This document shows, piece by piece, positions 7,657-16,387 of a stretch of DNA of 64,000 bases. The translations under genes were made by a program, and so were the position numbers. The stretch's first letter is position 1; every line of letters starts with the position of its first letter. The stretch covers positions 1,240,001 through 1,304,000 of the forward strand of contig NZ_CP101823.1 of NCBI RefSeq assembly GCF_024498175.1. Direction: 5' to 3'. The notes under the pieces were generated by a model. It was not told where the DNA came from. It searched no databases and was given only the letters and a program-made list of their open reading frames with translations. This DNA is from Haloplanus salinarum. GTDB lineage: Archaea > Halobacteriota > Halobacteria > Halobacteriales > Haloferacaceae.

Positions 7657-9333
7657 GTGGCTCTGACACGTGAGTCTCGTTGCACTGTCTTCCGGCAGAT
7701 CGCCCAGCGATCCTACGTCGATTGGCCCACGTACGAGTCGAGCCCGCTATTCGATCGCTCATCCCTTCCAGCGTTGGAATCGGACGTTCGCCTCGTTGCG
7801 GAACCATGGTTCCAGCATGACGATCACGAGGCCGTTGACCAATTCGTCCACGCAGTGCCGCTGGCATACGTCCAGTTCGATCCCCACGACCGATACGCAG
7901 ACTCAACGAGCTACGAGATGGAGGCGCTGTTTCGCCTGTTCCTGCTGAAAGAATGCCATGGCTGGGACCACGAAACCGCGCTCGTCGAATACCTCACCAA
8001 GCATCCCGATTTCTGCGAACAGATCGGGCTGGACTCGGTGCCGAATCAGTCGACGCTGTGGCGCAGCTGGCACCACCGCTTCACGGCCGATCTCCAAGAC
8101 ACCATCAAGACGGCAGCGCGGACCATCCTCATCAAAGCCCAGAATGCGGGTGTCACAGTCCCGCGCAATCCAGAACGACAGACCCGTAGACACGGTGACG
8201 AGAATACAGAACCGGATCCTGACGGCCAGACCATCCTGAACCAGGCAGAGACAGTTACTGAGCGGGTCAGCGATATTGCTTTTCCAGCGTTCTCATTGGA
8301 CCGTGGTGAGGGCTGTGAGATCCACGAGAACGCCTACTGGGACCTCCAGACCTACCTCGGACTCCGTGAGAATTTAGCCGTCAACGAAGGCGCTCGGAGT
8401 TTCATTCACGAGTCCAATCGGGAGCGGACACCCTTGGGCCACGCCCATCGCGAGCATGTGAGGGATCTCTCCATCAAGGAGATACGCGAGATGTACCACC
8501 AAGCCGTTGGCCGACTGCTGGACCGGGTCGCAGAGACGGAGGAGTTCTTCCGAGCCGGGATCGTCGCCATCGATATTACGGAGGACGATCCCTTCACAGG
8601 CGATAGGACGGACCACGAAGACGAGATAATCGGGACGAAGGAGAACACGGATGAGTATGCCTACCAGTGGGCCACCGTCCAGTTAGTAGGGAATGCCGTG
8701 CCAATCGTGCTAGACGCGCGCCCAGTCCGGAAAGGCGATACGCGTAAGGAAATCGTCGAAGAGCTCCTAGACTCGACAGAGGCGGCCGTTCACGTGGATA
8801 ATGTGCTGATGGACCGGGAATTCGACAGCCAACACATCTTGGAGATGCTCAGCCAGCGCGGCCTCTCCTACGTCGTACCCAAGCGGATGCAGACGAGTGA
8901 GAAAGCGCAGGCCAAGCGTCTTCTCAAGCGGGGAAAGGACCGCTACGAGACTGATCGAAAATTGCACTTGGGCGACAACGAGTGGCACTCGACGACGCTC
9001 ATCTACCGACGGAAAGAGAACTCCGAACACGACGACCACCAGCAGTATTCGGTGTTCATGACGAATCGGAATAGCGGGCTCCTTACTGAGTACGGGTATC
9101 GGTGGGAAATTGAGAGCGGCTACAAATCGATTAAACGATTCATGGGCGCCACAACGTCGAAGCACTTCGGTCTGCGGTTCTTCTACTTCGCGTTCGCGTG
9201 TCTGCTGTACTCGGTCTGGCGGGCGGTCGATTTACTCGTGCAGGTACAGTTGACCGGTGAATACGAACACTCGCCGATCGTGACGGCATATAACACGCTG
9301 ACACTGGTGAAGAAGGAAACCGGAATCGGATAG
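7657..9333 (+). CDS. IS4-superfamily DDE transposase, copy 2
   Basis: 558 residues, the same length as copy 1, starting at a GTG (MALTRESRCTVFRQIA). It keeps AIDITEDDPF, NVLMDREFD and YGYRWEIESGYKSIK, so all three catalytic acids and the Y-R-E-K signature are present. Intact. Most differences from copy 1 are in the N-terminal 220 residues and in synonymous positions, which shows long separate histories rather than a recent duplication. Confidence 0.87.
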   Translation: MALTRESRCTVFRQIAQRSYVDWPTYESSPLFDRSSLPALESDVRLVAEPWFQHDDHEAVDQFVHAVPLAYVQFDPHDRYADSTSYEMEALFRLFLLKECHGWDHETALVEYLTKHPDFCEQIGLDSVPNQSTLWRSWHHRFTADLQDTIKTAARTILIKAQNAGVTVPRNPERQTRRHGDENTEPDPDGQTILNQAETVTERVSDIAFPAFSLDRGEGCEIHENAYWDLQTYLGLRENLAVNEGARSFIHESNRERTPLGHAHREHVRDLSIKEIREMYHQAVGRLLDRVAETEEFFRAGIVAIDITEDDPFTGDRTDHEDEIIGTKENTDEYAYQWATVQLVGNAVPIVLDARPVRKGDTRKEIVEELLDSTEAAVHVDNVLMDREFDSQHILEMLSQRGLSYVVPKRMQTSEKAQAKRLLKRGKDRYETDRKLHLGDNEWHSTTLIYRRKENSEHDDHQQYSVFMTNRNSGLLTEYGYRWEIESGYKSIKRFMGATTSKHFGLRFFYFAFACLLYSVWRAVDLLVQVQLTGEYEHSPIVTAYNTLTLVKKETGIG

Positions 9334-9524
9334 TAACGGGATTCTCTCCGCGAGAGCGTGTCTTCTCAGTGGCGACACTATCCAGAGTCTCGGAAATCCG
9401 CTGGAATAGTTGCCTGTGGAACAAGAGCGGCCGTTCAGAAAGCGATCTGACGCAGATTCAGCTCATCGATTCGGCCGATTCCACGCATTACAGGCCCGCT
9501 ATACCCGATGTAGTCTCAACTTCC
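7657..9524 (+). mobile_element. IS4-superfamily insertion sequence, related copy 2
   Basis: Transposase gene plus about 190 bp of 3' DNA ending in the shared tip TAGTCTCAACTTCC at 9524. The sequence is clearly homologous to copy 1 but diverged throughout, so it is a sister IS species. Left end not resolved. Only 50 bp separate its right end from the inverted right end of fragment 3. Confidence 0.75.
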
Positions 9525-9574
9525 AAGTAGCCGAATTTGTATATCGTTATGTGATTTATCGATCCGAAGGATGT

Positions 9575-10017
9575 GGAAGTTGAGACTACAGAGGGTTTAG
9601 CAGGGCTGTGATGCGTGAATTTGACCGATTTGGTCAGCGGAAACTGCCCCAGATGGCTCTCCAAGCGGCTAATCCTGTCACACACCCAACTATATGAACA
9701 AATTTTCGAGACTTCCAGCAGCGTAGCCACTCAGACGGCACGCTAACCCGAACAGAGTACCCCACTACCCGATTCCAGTTTCCTTCTTCAGCAGCGTCAG
9801 CGTGTTGTCCGCTGTAATCACCGGTGAGTGCTCATACTCGCCAGTCAACTCGGCTTGGACGAGGAGATCGACAGCCCGCCAGATAGAGTACAGCAGACAC
9901 GCAAACGCGAAGTAGAAGAATCGAAGCCCGAAATCCTTCGACGTCGTCGCCACCATGAACCGCTTGATCGACCGGTACCCACTCTCGATCTCCCAGCGAT
10001 AGCCGTACTCAGTAAGA
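9575..10017 (-). mobile_element. IS4-superfamily element, 3' fragment (copy 3)
   Basis: Starting from the right tip GGAAGTTGAGACTACA at 9575, the sequence matches the 3' non-coding region of copy 1 nearly exactly and then the last 83 codons of its transposase. Homology stops at about 10017. The rest of the element has been lost. It lies tail-to-tail with copy 2. Confidence 0.75.
9765..10017 (-). pseudogene. Transposase remnant, C-terminal 83 residues
   Basis: Encodes LTEYGYRWEIESGYRSIK to the normal end KKETGIG, with two substitutions relative to copy 1. It has the glutamate of the catalytic triad but lacks both aspartates, so it cannot act. The open frame continues to 10067 into unrelated DNA. 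Confidence 0.8.
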
Positions 10018-10085
10018 ATCGACCGGATATTCTGCCCGATGATCGAGAGGGTCGCAAATTTGAACACCAGCGCTCCCGCCGTCTC

Positions 10086-10739
10086 TCATTCCCCACGGAA
10101 CGCCGAGATAACGCTATCTGCGGCAGCAGGATCGGCTGCGATAATATACCGTTCGCCGGCTTCCAGTCGCGTTTCGGAGGTAGCTGTCCGCTCTTTCCCC
10201 GCCCCGGAAATCACGAGGCTCCCCTCCGGAAGGTCAGCGTCGTCGAGAAGCTGTCCTGCGATCGGCGACTCGGGGGCGACGCGGATGTCGAACACCTCCA
10301 TCTTACCGGTGACGTCCTCGAACGTTCGCACGTCGCTCCCGCTGAGTGCGTTCACTGCGGTTTTGACGCTTGCACGCTCCGGGAACACGACTTCGTCGAC
10401 GAGTTGTTCGAACTCCTCGTCGTCGGCATTGGTGATACGTGCGACCGTTCGGATGTCCGGCTGGAACGTTTTCGCAGCTAGGCAGACCGCGAGATTGGTG
10501 CTGTCACTGTCTGTTAGCGCACCGATGACGGTCGTCTCCTCCGTGATAACGTTTGATAACACGGACGGATGTGTCGCGTCGTCTATCACGATTTCAATAT
10601 CGTCCGAGTCCTGCTCGTGCGCTCGGTCCGGATCTTGCTCGATAACTGTCACCCTGTGTCCACGTTGTTTGAAGAACTCTGCGACCCGGAATCCGACGCG
10701 TCCGCCGCCAGCGATCACCATGTGACTACTGGAAGTCAT
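10086..10739 (-). CDS. trkA: TrkA-type potassium uptake regulator (RCK domain)
   Basis: The 217-residue protein has an RCK_N nucleotide-binding domain with the Rossmann motif GGGRVG (residues 11-16) and the acid E34 in VIEQDPDRA that contacts the ribose of NAD. From about 135 to 217 is an RCK_C/TrkA-C domain (MEVFDIRVAPESPIAGQ to AGERYIIAADP). TrkA proteins bind NAD(H)/ATP and gate TrkH-type K+ channels at the inner face of the membrane. Haloarchaea hold molar K+ and often carry several copies. No TrkH gene is next to it; IS fragment 3 begins about 70 bp downstream, so a partner may have been lost. Confidence 0.85.
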   Translation of the reverse strand: MTSSSHMVIAGGGRVGFRVAEFFKQRGHRVTVIEQDPDRAHEQDSDDIEIVIDDATHPSVLSNVITEETTVIGALTDSDSTNLAVCLAAKTFQPDIRTVARITNADDEEFEQLVDEVVFPERASVKTAVNALSGSDVRTFEDVTGKMEVFDIRVAPESPIAGQLLDDADLPEGSLVISGAGKERTATSETRLEAGERYIIAADPAAADSVISAFRGE

Positions 10740-11037
10740 ACTTTTAAAATGCGTGGCGCACGGTAAAGCCTGGTGTCTGGGAGATTGTCGTCGTCAAATC
10801 AATTTGGTGAGCGTTGCTCGCCCAACCGTTCACGTACGTATATCCGAGAGTATCTTGACGTCCTCTCTGTCCTGAAGACGGAGTTTTAGCCTTGCAACTT
10901 CCATAATTGACGATTGACAGAGCACTAGTTTCGAACGAAGAGTATGAAGCACCGACACTCCCCACGTCGAGTCACAGGAACCACTCAAACGCGACCCACA
11001 GATTGAATCCGACCGGTCGCATGCATCTACATAGCGA
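10740..11037. other. Divergent intergenic region trkA / xpb
   Basis: About 300 bp between two divergent genes. An A/T-rich TTTTAAAA stretch lies just upstream of the trkA start. Nothing else is recognisable; promoters of both genes must lie here. Confidence 0.4.
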
Positions 11038-12450
11038 ATGCGGATCGAATTCGACGACGGAACCCTCCTACTCCGTGGCGTGCCCGAGAATGTGCCCCAT
11101 GCGGAGTGGGACGACCGCGTCGACGAGCATCGCACACAGGCATATCGATATCGAGCCCTCCTCGAATGGGCCGGCACATGGACGGGCAGCGACGACCAAG
11201 CCACGCTCCGCGATGGATTCGGTGCAGCCTGCGAGGATGCTGCCCGGGCCTACCCCGATCTCGAACTCACGCCAGCGCTCCACATCGAACCGCGTGACTA
11301 CCAGCAGGCCGCCCTCGACGCCTGGATCGACCACGGGCGGCGAGGGAGCGTCGTCCTCCCAACGGGGAGCGGGAAGACGTTTCTCGGGCTACAGGCCATC
11401 GCCGACGCCGGCGTGAGCACGCTCGTCGTGACGCCGACGATCGATCTGATGAATCAGTGGCACGCCACGCTCACCAACGCCTTCGGCGACCAACTTACAG
11501 AGCCGGTCGGCGTCCTCGGTGGCGGCAGCCACGACGTCACCGCGATCACGGTCACCACCTACGACAGCGCCTACCGCTACGTCAACGAGTACGGCGATCA
11601 GTTCGGCCTGCTCGTCGTCGACGAGGAACACCACCTGCCAGCTCCGACCTACCGGCAGATTCCCGAGATGACGATCGCGCCGTATCGCCTTGGGTTGACC
11701 GCAACCTACGAGCGGCCCGACGGCAAACACGAACTGCTCGAGGACCTCATCGGGCCGGTCGTCTACCGCGAGGATGTCGACGAGCTCGCCGGCGAATACC
11801 TCAGCGAATACGAGACGATCCACATGTCGGTCGAGCTCACACCCGACGAGCGCCAACAGTACGACGAGGAGTACCAGATCTATCGCGACTACGTCGACAG
11901 TCACGAGTTCGACCTCTGGAAGGAGGAGGGTTATGCGGAGTTTCTCAAACGCACGTCCTACGACCCGCAAGGCCGGCGGGCACTTATCGCCAAGCAACGG
12001 GCCGAACGAATCGCCCGCACCGCCGAGAAGAAACTCGACACGCTCGACAATCTCATCAAGCGCCATCACGACGACCGCGCCATCATTTTCACCGCCAACA
12101 ACGACTTTGCCTACGACATCTCCCAGGAGTTCATCGTCCCATGCATCACCCACCAAACGAAGACCGACGAACGCACCGAGATCCTCGAGCGGTTCCGCAC
12201 GGGCGAATACTCGATGCTCGTGACGTCCCAAGTCCTCGACGAAGGCATCGACGTCCCGGCGGCAAACGTTGGTATCATCCTTTCCGGGAGCGCCTCGAAA
12301 CGCCAGTACGCTCAACGGCTCGGGCGCATCCTGCGGCCCACTGACGACCGCCAGCCCGCCCGTCTCTACGAAATCATCACCGAGGATACGATGGAAACGT
12401 ACGTCTCCCAGCGACGCCGGGAGGGGGTGACAACTAATGCTGACGGCTGA
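11038..12450 (+). CDS. xpb: Archaeal XPB/Rad25-type DNA helicase
   Basis: 470 residues. Superfamily 2 helicase: damage-recognition-like N-terminus (1-80), then motif I PTGSGKT (about 107), motif II DEEHH (about 198), motif III GLTATYERPDG, and in the second RecA domain motif V DEGIDVPAANVG and motif VI QRLGRILRP. Archaeal XPB unwinds DNA at lesions in a nucleotide-excision-type pathway, in the cytoplasm. The next gene overlaps by 14 bp and encodes Bax1, its known nuclease partner, so both are made together and likely form a complex. Confidence 0.9.
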   Translation: MRIEFDDGTLLLRGVPENVPHAEWDDRVDEHRTQAYRYRALLEWAGTWTGSDDQATLRDGFGAACEDAARAYPDLELTPALHIEPRDYQQAALDAWIDHGRRGSVVLPTGSGKTFLGLQAIADAGVSTLVVTPTIDLMNQWHATLTNAFGDQLTEPVGVLGGGSHDVTAITVTTYDSAYRYVNEYGDQFGLLVVDEEHHLPAPTYRQIPEMTIAPYRLGLTATYERPDGKHELLEDLIGPVVYREDVDELAGEYLSEYETIHMSVELTPDERQQYDEEYQIYRDYVDSHEFDLWKEEGYAEFLKRTSYDPQGRRALIAKQRAERIARTAEKKLDTLDNLIKRHHDDRAIIFTANNDFAYDISQEFIVPCITHQTKTDERTEILERFRTGEYSMLVTSQVLDEGIDVPAANVGIILSGSASKRQYAQRLGRILRPTDDRQPARLYEIITEDTMETYVSQRRREGVTTNADG

Positions 12451-13795
12451 CCTCGCACGCTCGCGCACGACTGACGAGATGACTACGCCGCTGTTCATCG
12501 ATCCCGACGAGGAGCGCTACCGAAAGACTGCTCGGGAATTGCTCCAGTTGTTCGAGGCCCATCTCGGCGAACCGAAAGGCGATCTTGAGGACGCGATTGA
12601 CGAGTTGACTGTCGCGGATACCGACTACAAGATCGTTCAGGGTCTTGCGAAGCTCCTCAAAGACGAGTCCGAATTCGAGGTCGTGGCCTCAGTCGAACCG
12701 CGCGAGATCCGCCAGCAACTCTTCGAGAAAGCTAACGAGCGCTATCCGATCGTCCGCCAGCCCACCCTCGGCGAGGACACACAGAAACTGGAGGTGTACA
12801 GCGCGGTCGCCGACGACCTCGGACTGTCGCTCGAAGAGTGTTATCGCGGGATGTACGCCGATCTCGAGGACAACAAGCGACTCGTCCGAATCGGGACGCG
12901 GACGGCCGACCGGTACGCCAGTGATGATGATGCATCGACGTCGACGACCAACTTGACCGGCAGCAGCGACGCGGAGTACGAACACACGGATCTCACCGTG
13001 GACTGGCTGTTAACTCGCTACAATCTCGCGCTGGCCCAAGCGGTGCTCTACGATGCGACGGAAATGCGAATTCGCGTCTGGGACCACTTCGGGACGGTGT
13101 TCAGCTATGTCAAACTATTCGGGTTGATGCACCGGATCTATCCGATCGACGTAGACGGTGAACGCGTCCCGAGTACCGACCAGGCCGCCGGCTACGAGGC
13201 CGTGCTGGACGGGCCGGCGTCGCTGTTCTCCCAATCACAAAAATACGGGATCCGCATGGCGAACTTCCTGCCGGCGTTACCGCTCTGTGACCGGTGGGAG
13301 ATGACTGCGACGATTCTTGTCGACGAAACCTCCGGTGAGACACGTCAGTTCATGCTCGACCATACCGAGGGCCTCGATTCCCATTACAGCGCTGGCAACC
13401 GCTTCGATAGCGACGTCGAGCGGACGCTCGCCAACAAGTGGGAGCGAGCGAATACGGAGTGGGAACTTGTCAGAGAAGACGATGTCTTCGATCTCGGTGC
13501 CGAAGTGATGATCCCCGACTTCGCGATCGAACATCCGGACGGAAGACGAGCAATCTTCGAAATCGTGGGCTTCTGGACACCCGAGTACCTCAACGAGAAG
13601 CTGGCGAAAATTCGAGGGGCCGATCTCGACCACTTGCTTGTCGCAGTGTCGGAGCGGTTAGAGTGCTCAGCGGACGACTTTGAGGAGGCGAGTGACCGCG
13701 TTCTCTGGTTCAAATCAGGGATTCACGTCTACGATGTGGTGGAGTTGGCAGAGGCGCACGCTATCGACGGACGCGCCCCTGATCAGCAACACTGA
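12437..13795 (+). CDS. bax1: Bax1 (DUF790) nuclease, partner of XPB
   Basis: 452 residues from an ATG at 12437, inside the end of xpb; a second candidate start is the ATG at 12479 (MTTPLFIDPDEERY). The family (DUF790, binder of archaeal XPB) has an N-terminal helical part and a C-terminal nuclease domain. Visible here are the conserved VDWLLTRYNLALAQAVLYDA segment and, near 350-385, the PD-(D/E)xK-like core MIPDFAIE ... AIFEIVGFWTPEYLNEK. In the known complex XPB opens a bubble and Bax1 cuts it. The translational overlap supports tight coupling. Confidence 0.88.
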   Translation: MLTADLARSRTTDEMTTPLFIDPDEERYRKTARELLQLFEAHLGEPKGDLEDAIDELTVADTDYKIVQGLAKLLKDESEFEVVASVEPREIRQQLFEKANERYPIVRQPTLGEDTQKLEVYSAVADDLGLSLEECYRGMYADLEDNKRLVRIGTRTADRYASDDDASTSTTNLTGSSDAEYEHTDLTVDWLLTRYNLALAQAVLYDATEMRIRVWDHFGTVFSYVKLFGLMHRIYPIDVDGERVPSTDQAAGYEAVLDGPASLFSQSQKYGIRMANFLPALPLCDRWEMTATILVDETSGETRQFMLDHTEGLDSHYSAGNRFDSDVERTLANKWERANTEWELVREDDVFDLGAEVMIPDFAIEHPDGRRAIFEIVGFWTPEYLNEKLAKIRGADLDHLLVAVSERLECSADDFEEASDRVLWFKSGIHVYDVVELAEAHAIDGRAPDQQH

Positions 13796-13831
13796 CGGGG
13801 GCCGCTTCGCCCCAAATATTCCTCAGGATGA

Positions 13832-14296
13832 CTACCAGCCTTCGCCGGGTGGCGGATACTGCTCGACAGGCTCGCCCTTCTCTTTCACGACTTCTGGCTC
13901 TGTATCGCTGGTTTCGCCCTCGTTGATCTCCTTGAGGATGGCATAGAAGCGCCATTCGTCACCGTAGTCGAAGAGGTAGCAAATCCGGTCGCGTTCGTCC
14001 AAGTCCAACTGACGGGCCATCTGACCGACTGTCGTCTCGCCCGCGTCATACTCCTCGCCACCGCGCAACATTCCGTCTGGGGATTGTTCGATCTCTCCAG
14101 GGCGCTTGTACTGGACGTCGCTGTCCCAGTAGTCCTGGTCAGTTCCGAAGAACCAGAGGTGGTCTTGGTTCAGTCCGACCGCGCTGTTGAGCACCGACTG
14201 GAACTCGTCCAGGGTTCGGTCCGCCCCGACGATGATGTCCCGCCACAGCGACCGGGGATCGTGCTCGTACTTGACGCGGAAACGGTAGGTCGCCAT
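13832..14296 (-). CDS. Plasmid pRiA4b ORF-3 family protein
   Basis: 154 residues with start ATG at 14296 (MATYRFRVKYEHDPRSLWRD). The N-terminal frame of the longer open frame runs back into the IS-like element and is not real. The pattern YRFRVKY...LWRDIIVGADRTLDEFQSVLNSAVG, HLWFFG and YLFDYGDEWRFYAIL is typical of the pRiA4b ORF-3/IS1096 TnpR-like fold, a small alpha/beta family found on plasmids and mobile DNA. Biochemical role not established. It converges with bax1 (36 bp apart). Confidence 0.78.
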   Translation of the reverse strand: MATYRFRVKYEHDPRSLWRDIIVGADRTLDEFQSVLNSAVGLNQDHLWFFGTDQDYWDSDVQYKRPGEIEQSPDGMLRGGEEYDAGETTVGQMARQLDLDERDRICYLFDYGDEWRFYAILKEINEGETSDTEPEVVKEKGEPVEQYPPPGEGW

Positions 14297-14347
14297 GTTT
14301 GTGGAGTTATTTTGCATCGACGCTGCTGATGTTATCGGTCGAGCCAC

Positions 14348-14619
14348 TGACATCCTCCCACGACTGAAGTCGTGGGGTTCCACGGTCACAGACCGTGCCC
14401 ACGACGGAGAGGTTCCCCACTCGCGTCGTTCGGTGGGGTTGTGGGCCGTGCCAGTCCGGCCCCCGACTCGGATAGCGGGCTTCATCTACCGCCGCGCTGG
14501 CGTGCATATCCTTACCCGAGACTCGGTAGCACAACCGACGATACGAACCGTCGTAGTTGTTTCGGCTGTTGTCGGATTCATCCCACGGCTGAAGCCGTGG
14601 GCTTTCTCCTTGAACCGCT
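14348..14619 (-). mobile_element. Non-autonomous IS200/IS605-like element (MITE/PATE type)
   Basis: A right-end hairpin at 14348-14380 (TGACATCCTCCCACGACTGAAGTCGTGGG) is typical of haloarchaeal IS200/IS605 right ends. A left-end hairpin lies at 14582-14601 (CCCACGGCTGAAGCCGTGGG). Read on the minus strand, the left end begins directly after TTAC (complement at 14620-14623), with 13 bases between TTAC and GAAAGCC, exactly as in the full element ending at 62775. There is no transposase or TnpB frame inside the 272 bp. It would have to be moved by a TnpA in trans. Confidence 0.7.
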
Positions 14620-14901
14620 GTAATGCCAGTCTGAAACGGCCTGCTCGGTGTCATCACTGGCTTCAACCGGCTCCAGTTGGCTCAGTGGGACACCGAACTC
14701 CCGGTCCATCCACTCGATGGTCACGAACTGCTGGCGGAGCGACGGCTCCGATGACGGTTTGCCGACCACACGAACCGTCTCCCCTTCATCAAGCGGTGAT
14801 ACGTCCTGCTCTTCGATACAGCGTGCCTCGAAGGGAACGTCCATCGTCTCCTCCAGATAGATGTGCCACCCCATCGCCTGCTCGTCCTGGGTGTAGGCCA
14901 T
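14578..14901 (-). CDS. Calcium-binding family protein with an IS-derived tail
   Basis: 107 residues. The first ~93 (GWHIYLEETMDVPFEARCIEE ... VTIEWMDREFGVPLSQLEPV ... AVSDWHY) match the small beta-rich calcium-binding family (PF11535-like) widespread in haloarchaea. Family members normally end a few residues after DWHY. Here the last 13 residues (SGSRRKPTASAVG) are encoded by the left end of the adjacent IS-like element, including its hairpin, so the insertion replaced the natural C-terminus. Probably still made and folded. Alternative: the tail may be spurious if transcription ends in the hairpin. Confidence 0.72.
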   Translation of the reverse strand: MAYTQDEQAMGWHIYLEETMDVPFEARCIEEQDVSPLDEGETVRVVGKPSSEPSLRQQFVTIEWMDREFGVPLSQLEPVEASDDTEQAVSDWHYSGSRRKPTASAVG

Positions 14902-14911
14902 GCGTTCTAGT

Positions 14912-15250
14912 TTAATCGTCTGAGTAATACTGTGGCTGAATCGTGCTGCTTTCTTGCGATTTTGATTGGCAGTATTCTATTCTGCTACTCGGATGCAGAC
15001 CGTCTAATACCTTGTCAACTTGATCTACAGATGCGACGAGTTTGCCTATCTCTTTTGTGTGCCGGTGTTCCACATCGTACACAACAAAAAAGTACAAAAA
15101 ATGTATTTTTTGACCACTGTTCAGCTCTTTTAATAAGCTTATCATGATGTTTTTTCCAAATACGAAACCGACCGTACCCACCAGATGGATACCGATACGT
15201 ACAGCACTTTGATTCAATCTGATAGTTCAGTCCGTCAATATTGTGCACAA
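14912..15250 (-). pseudogene. Frameshifted gene of unknown function
   Basis: Two minus-strand frames join into one sensible protein if one frameshift is allowed at an A/T-run near 15085-15105: the first part reads ESKCCTYRYPSGGYGRFRIW, then KKHHDKLIKRAEQWSKNTFF, and the second reads VVYDVEHRHTKEIGKLVASV and onwards to the stop at 14912. Neither frame alone is convincing. The region is AT-rich against its surroundings, which suggests foreign origin. Family not recognised; the 5' limit at about 15250 is a guess. Confidence 0.4.
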
Positions 15251-15412
15251 GAGAATCGCACCACGGAACTCCACTAGACCCTGCTAAAGCACGGCGTACG
15301 CTCAGAACCATCCCGGCGAGTCGCTCAGCGTTGTATCCTTGAGCAGCTGCTGTTTCTCGCCCTTGCCCCTCACAATGGTTCCCAGCCTCTAGGTGACACG
15401 TAACGAGCGAAC

Positions 15413-15443
15413 GCCCACCCCCTCGGGGATGGGAGGCTGTCAA
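15413..15443 (+). repeat. IS200/IS605-like right-end remnant
   Basis: CCACCCCCTCGGGGATGGG followed by AGGCTGTCAA resembles, in plus orientation, the right tips of the other IS200/IS605 elements here (hairpin then GAGGATGTCAA). The DNA to its left (about 15260-15410) has no open frame I recognise and may be remnant of the same element. Confidence 0.4.
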
Positions 15444-15458
15444 CTGTCTCCGCGCGTA

Positions 15459-16175
15459 TCAGGGCATCTCATCGACAACCGCGGCGAATAGTTGCGATTC
15501 GGCCCGTTGGAGCCGGTACTGCAGCGTTGACCGCGCAACGTCCAGGCGCTCGCTAAGCTCAGTGATCGTACATTCCCGCGGGGTCTCATAGTAGCCGTGT
15601 GCAACAGCTGCTTTGATCGCGTTCCGCTGATCGTGTGAGAGTTCGGTCGCTGTGAGTGTCTCGGCTCGCCACCCTTGATGGCCTCTGACATGCTCAAGAT
15701 TGAGCGTGACGCCGTCACGGAGTTCCGCGTTGACCGCGTCATAGAGCCCTCCAACGCCGGTATCGTCCGGCATTAGCACGGTCCACTCGTAGGTGTGTCC
15801 GGTTCGCTCGGTTTCGAAGAGTACACCCGAACCGACGTGTTCGACAGTCAGGTATGGAATGGAGTGACAGCCACGGATCTCACGGCGATGGGTGTACAGG
15901 ACTCTGTACGTCGGTGCCCGGTCCAACACCTCGTAGCTGCGTTCGGTGTCGCAGCTGACTGCGTGACACTCGTTACACCGACTTTCATCGACGAAGAGTT
16001 CCTCGATGCGGTCGAGGGCGCTTTCAGGGCCCAACAGGTTGTCGACGCGCCACATGTGTTCGGCTGTCGCCACACATGTCGTCGACAGTGCCTTCACATC
16101 CGGATGGTCGATGAACGCGTCCACCAGCGTGTCCACACCGCGTTCATACGACAACGTGAAGACGAACTCCCGCAT
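15459..16175 (-). CDS. Bat-type HTH_10 transcriptional regulator
   Basis: About 238 residues from MREFVFTLSY (ATG at 16175). The C-terminal 60 residues are the HTH_10 domain: LSHDQRNAIKAAVAHGYYETPRE, then ITELSERLDVARSTLQYRL, the usual recognition helix. The N-terminal ~170 residues form a ligand-sensing domain and contain a cysteine cluster CNECHAVSCDTERSYEV (about residues 68-84), able to bind a metal or sense redox state. It is divergent from dps with a short shared promoter region, so control of dps in response to metal or oxidant is a reasonable inference. Confidence 0.8.
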   Translation of the reverse strand: MREFVFTLSYERGVDTLVDAFIDHPDVKALSTTCVATAEHMWRVDNLLGPESALDRIEELFVDESRCNECHAVSCDTERSYEVLDRAPTYRVLYTHRREIRGCHSIPYLTVEHVGSGVLFETERTGHTYEWTVLMPDDTGVGGLYDAVNAELRDGVTLNLEHVRGHQGWRAETLTATELSHDQRNAIKAAVAHGYYETPRECTITELSERLDVARSTLQYRLQRAESQLFAAVVDEMP

Positions 16176-16217
16176 ATACGTACTTTGGAACATGCCAATG
16201 TTATTCTTTCGATAGCT

Positions 16218-16231
16218 ATGTTAAATAACAT
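16218..16231. promoter_or_regulatory. Palindrome in the HTH_10-dps promoter region
   Basis: ATGTTAAATAACAT is an inverted repeat with 6-bp arms in the AT-rich space between the two divergent genes. A second weaker one, AACATGCCAATGTT, lies about 30 bp to the left. Both are candidate operators. Confidence 0.4.
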
Positions 16232-16387
16232 TTTCTACGCGTCAGAATCAACTGTTTCAATCACTCTACGTGGCTCTAAGAAATATTGCGATGTGGGGAC
16301 CGCATTATCGAGGATACCTGGCGTGAAATTCCGCATATATCCGAACAAAGTCGGAAGTTAATGGCTCCCCTTCTATCCTATACAGCG

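Noticed and set aside
11389-12498. Long minus-strand open frame (369 codons) opposite xpb
   Set aside because: It is the mirror of a GC-rich helicase gene with all motifs on the plus strand; composition is hydrophobic/Val-rich as in antisense frames.
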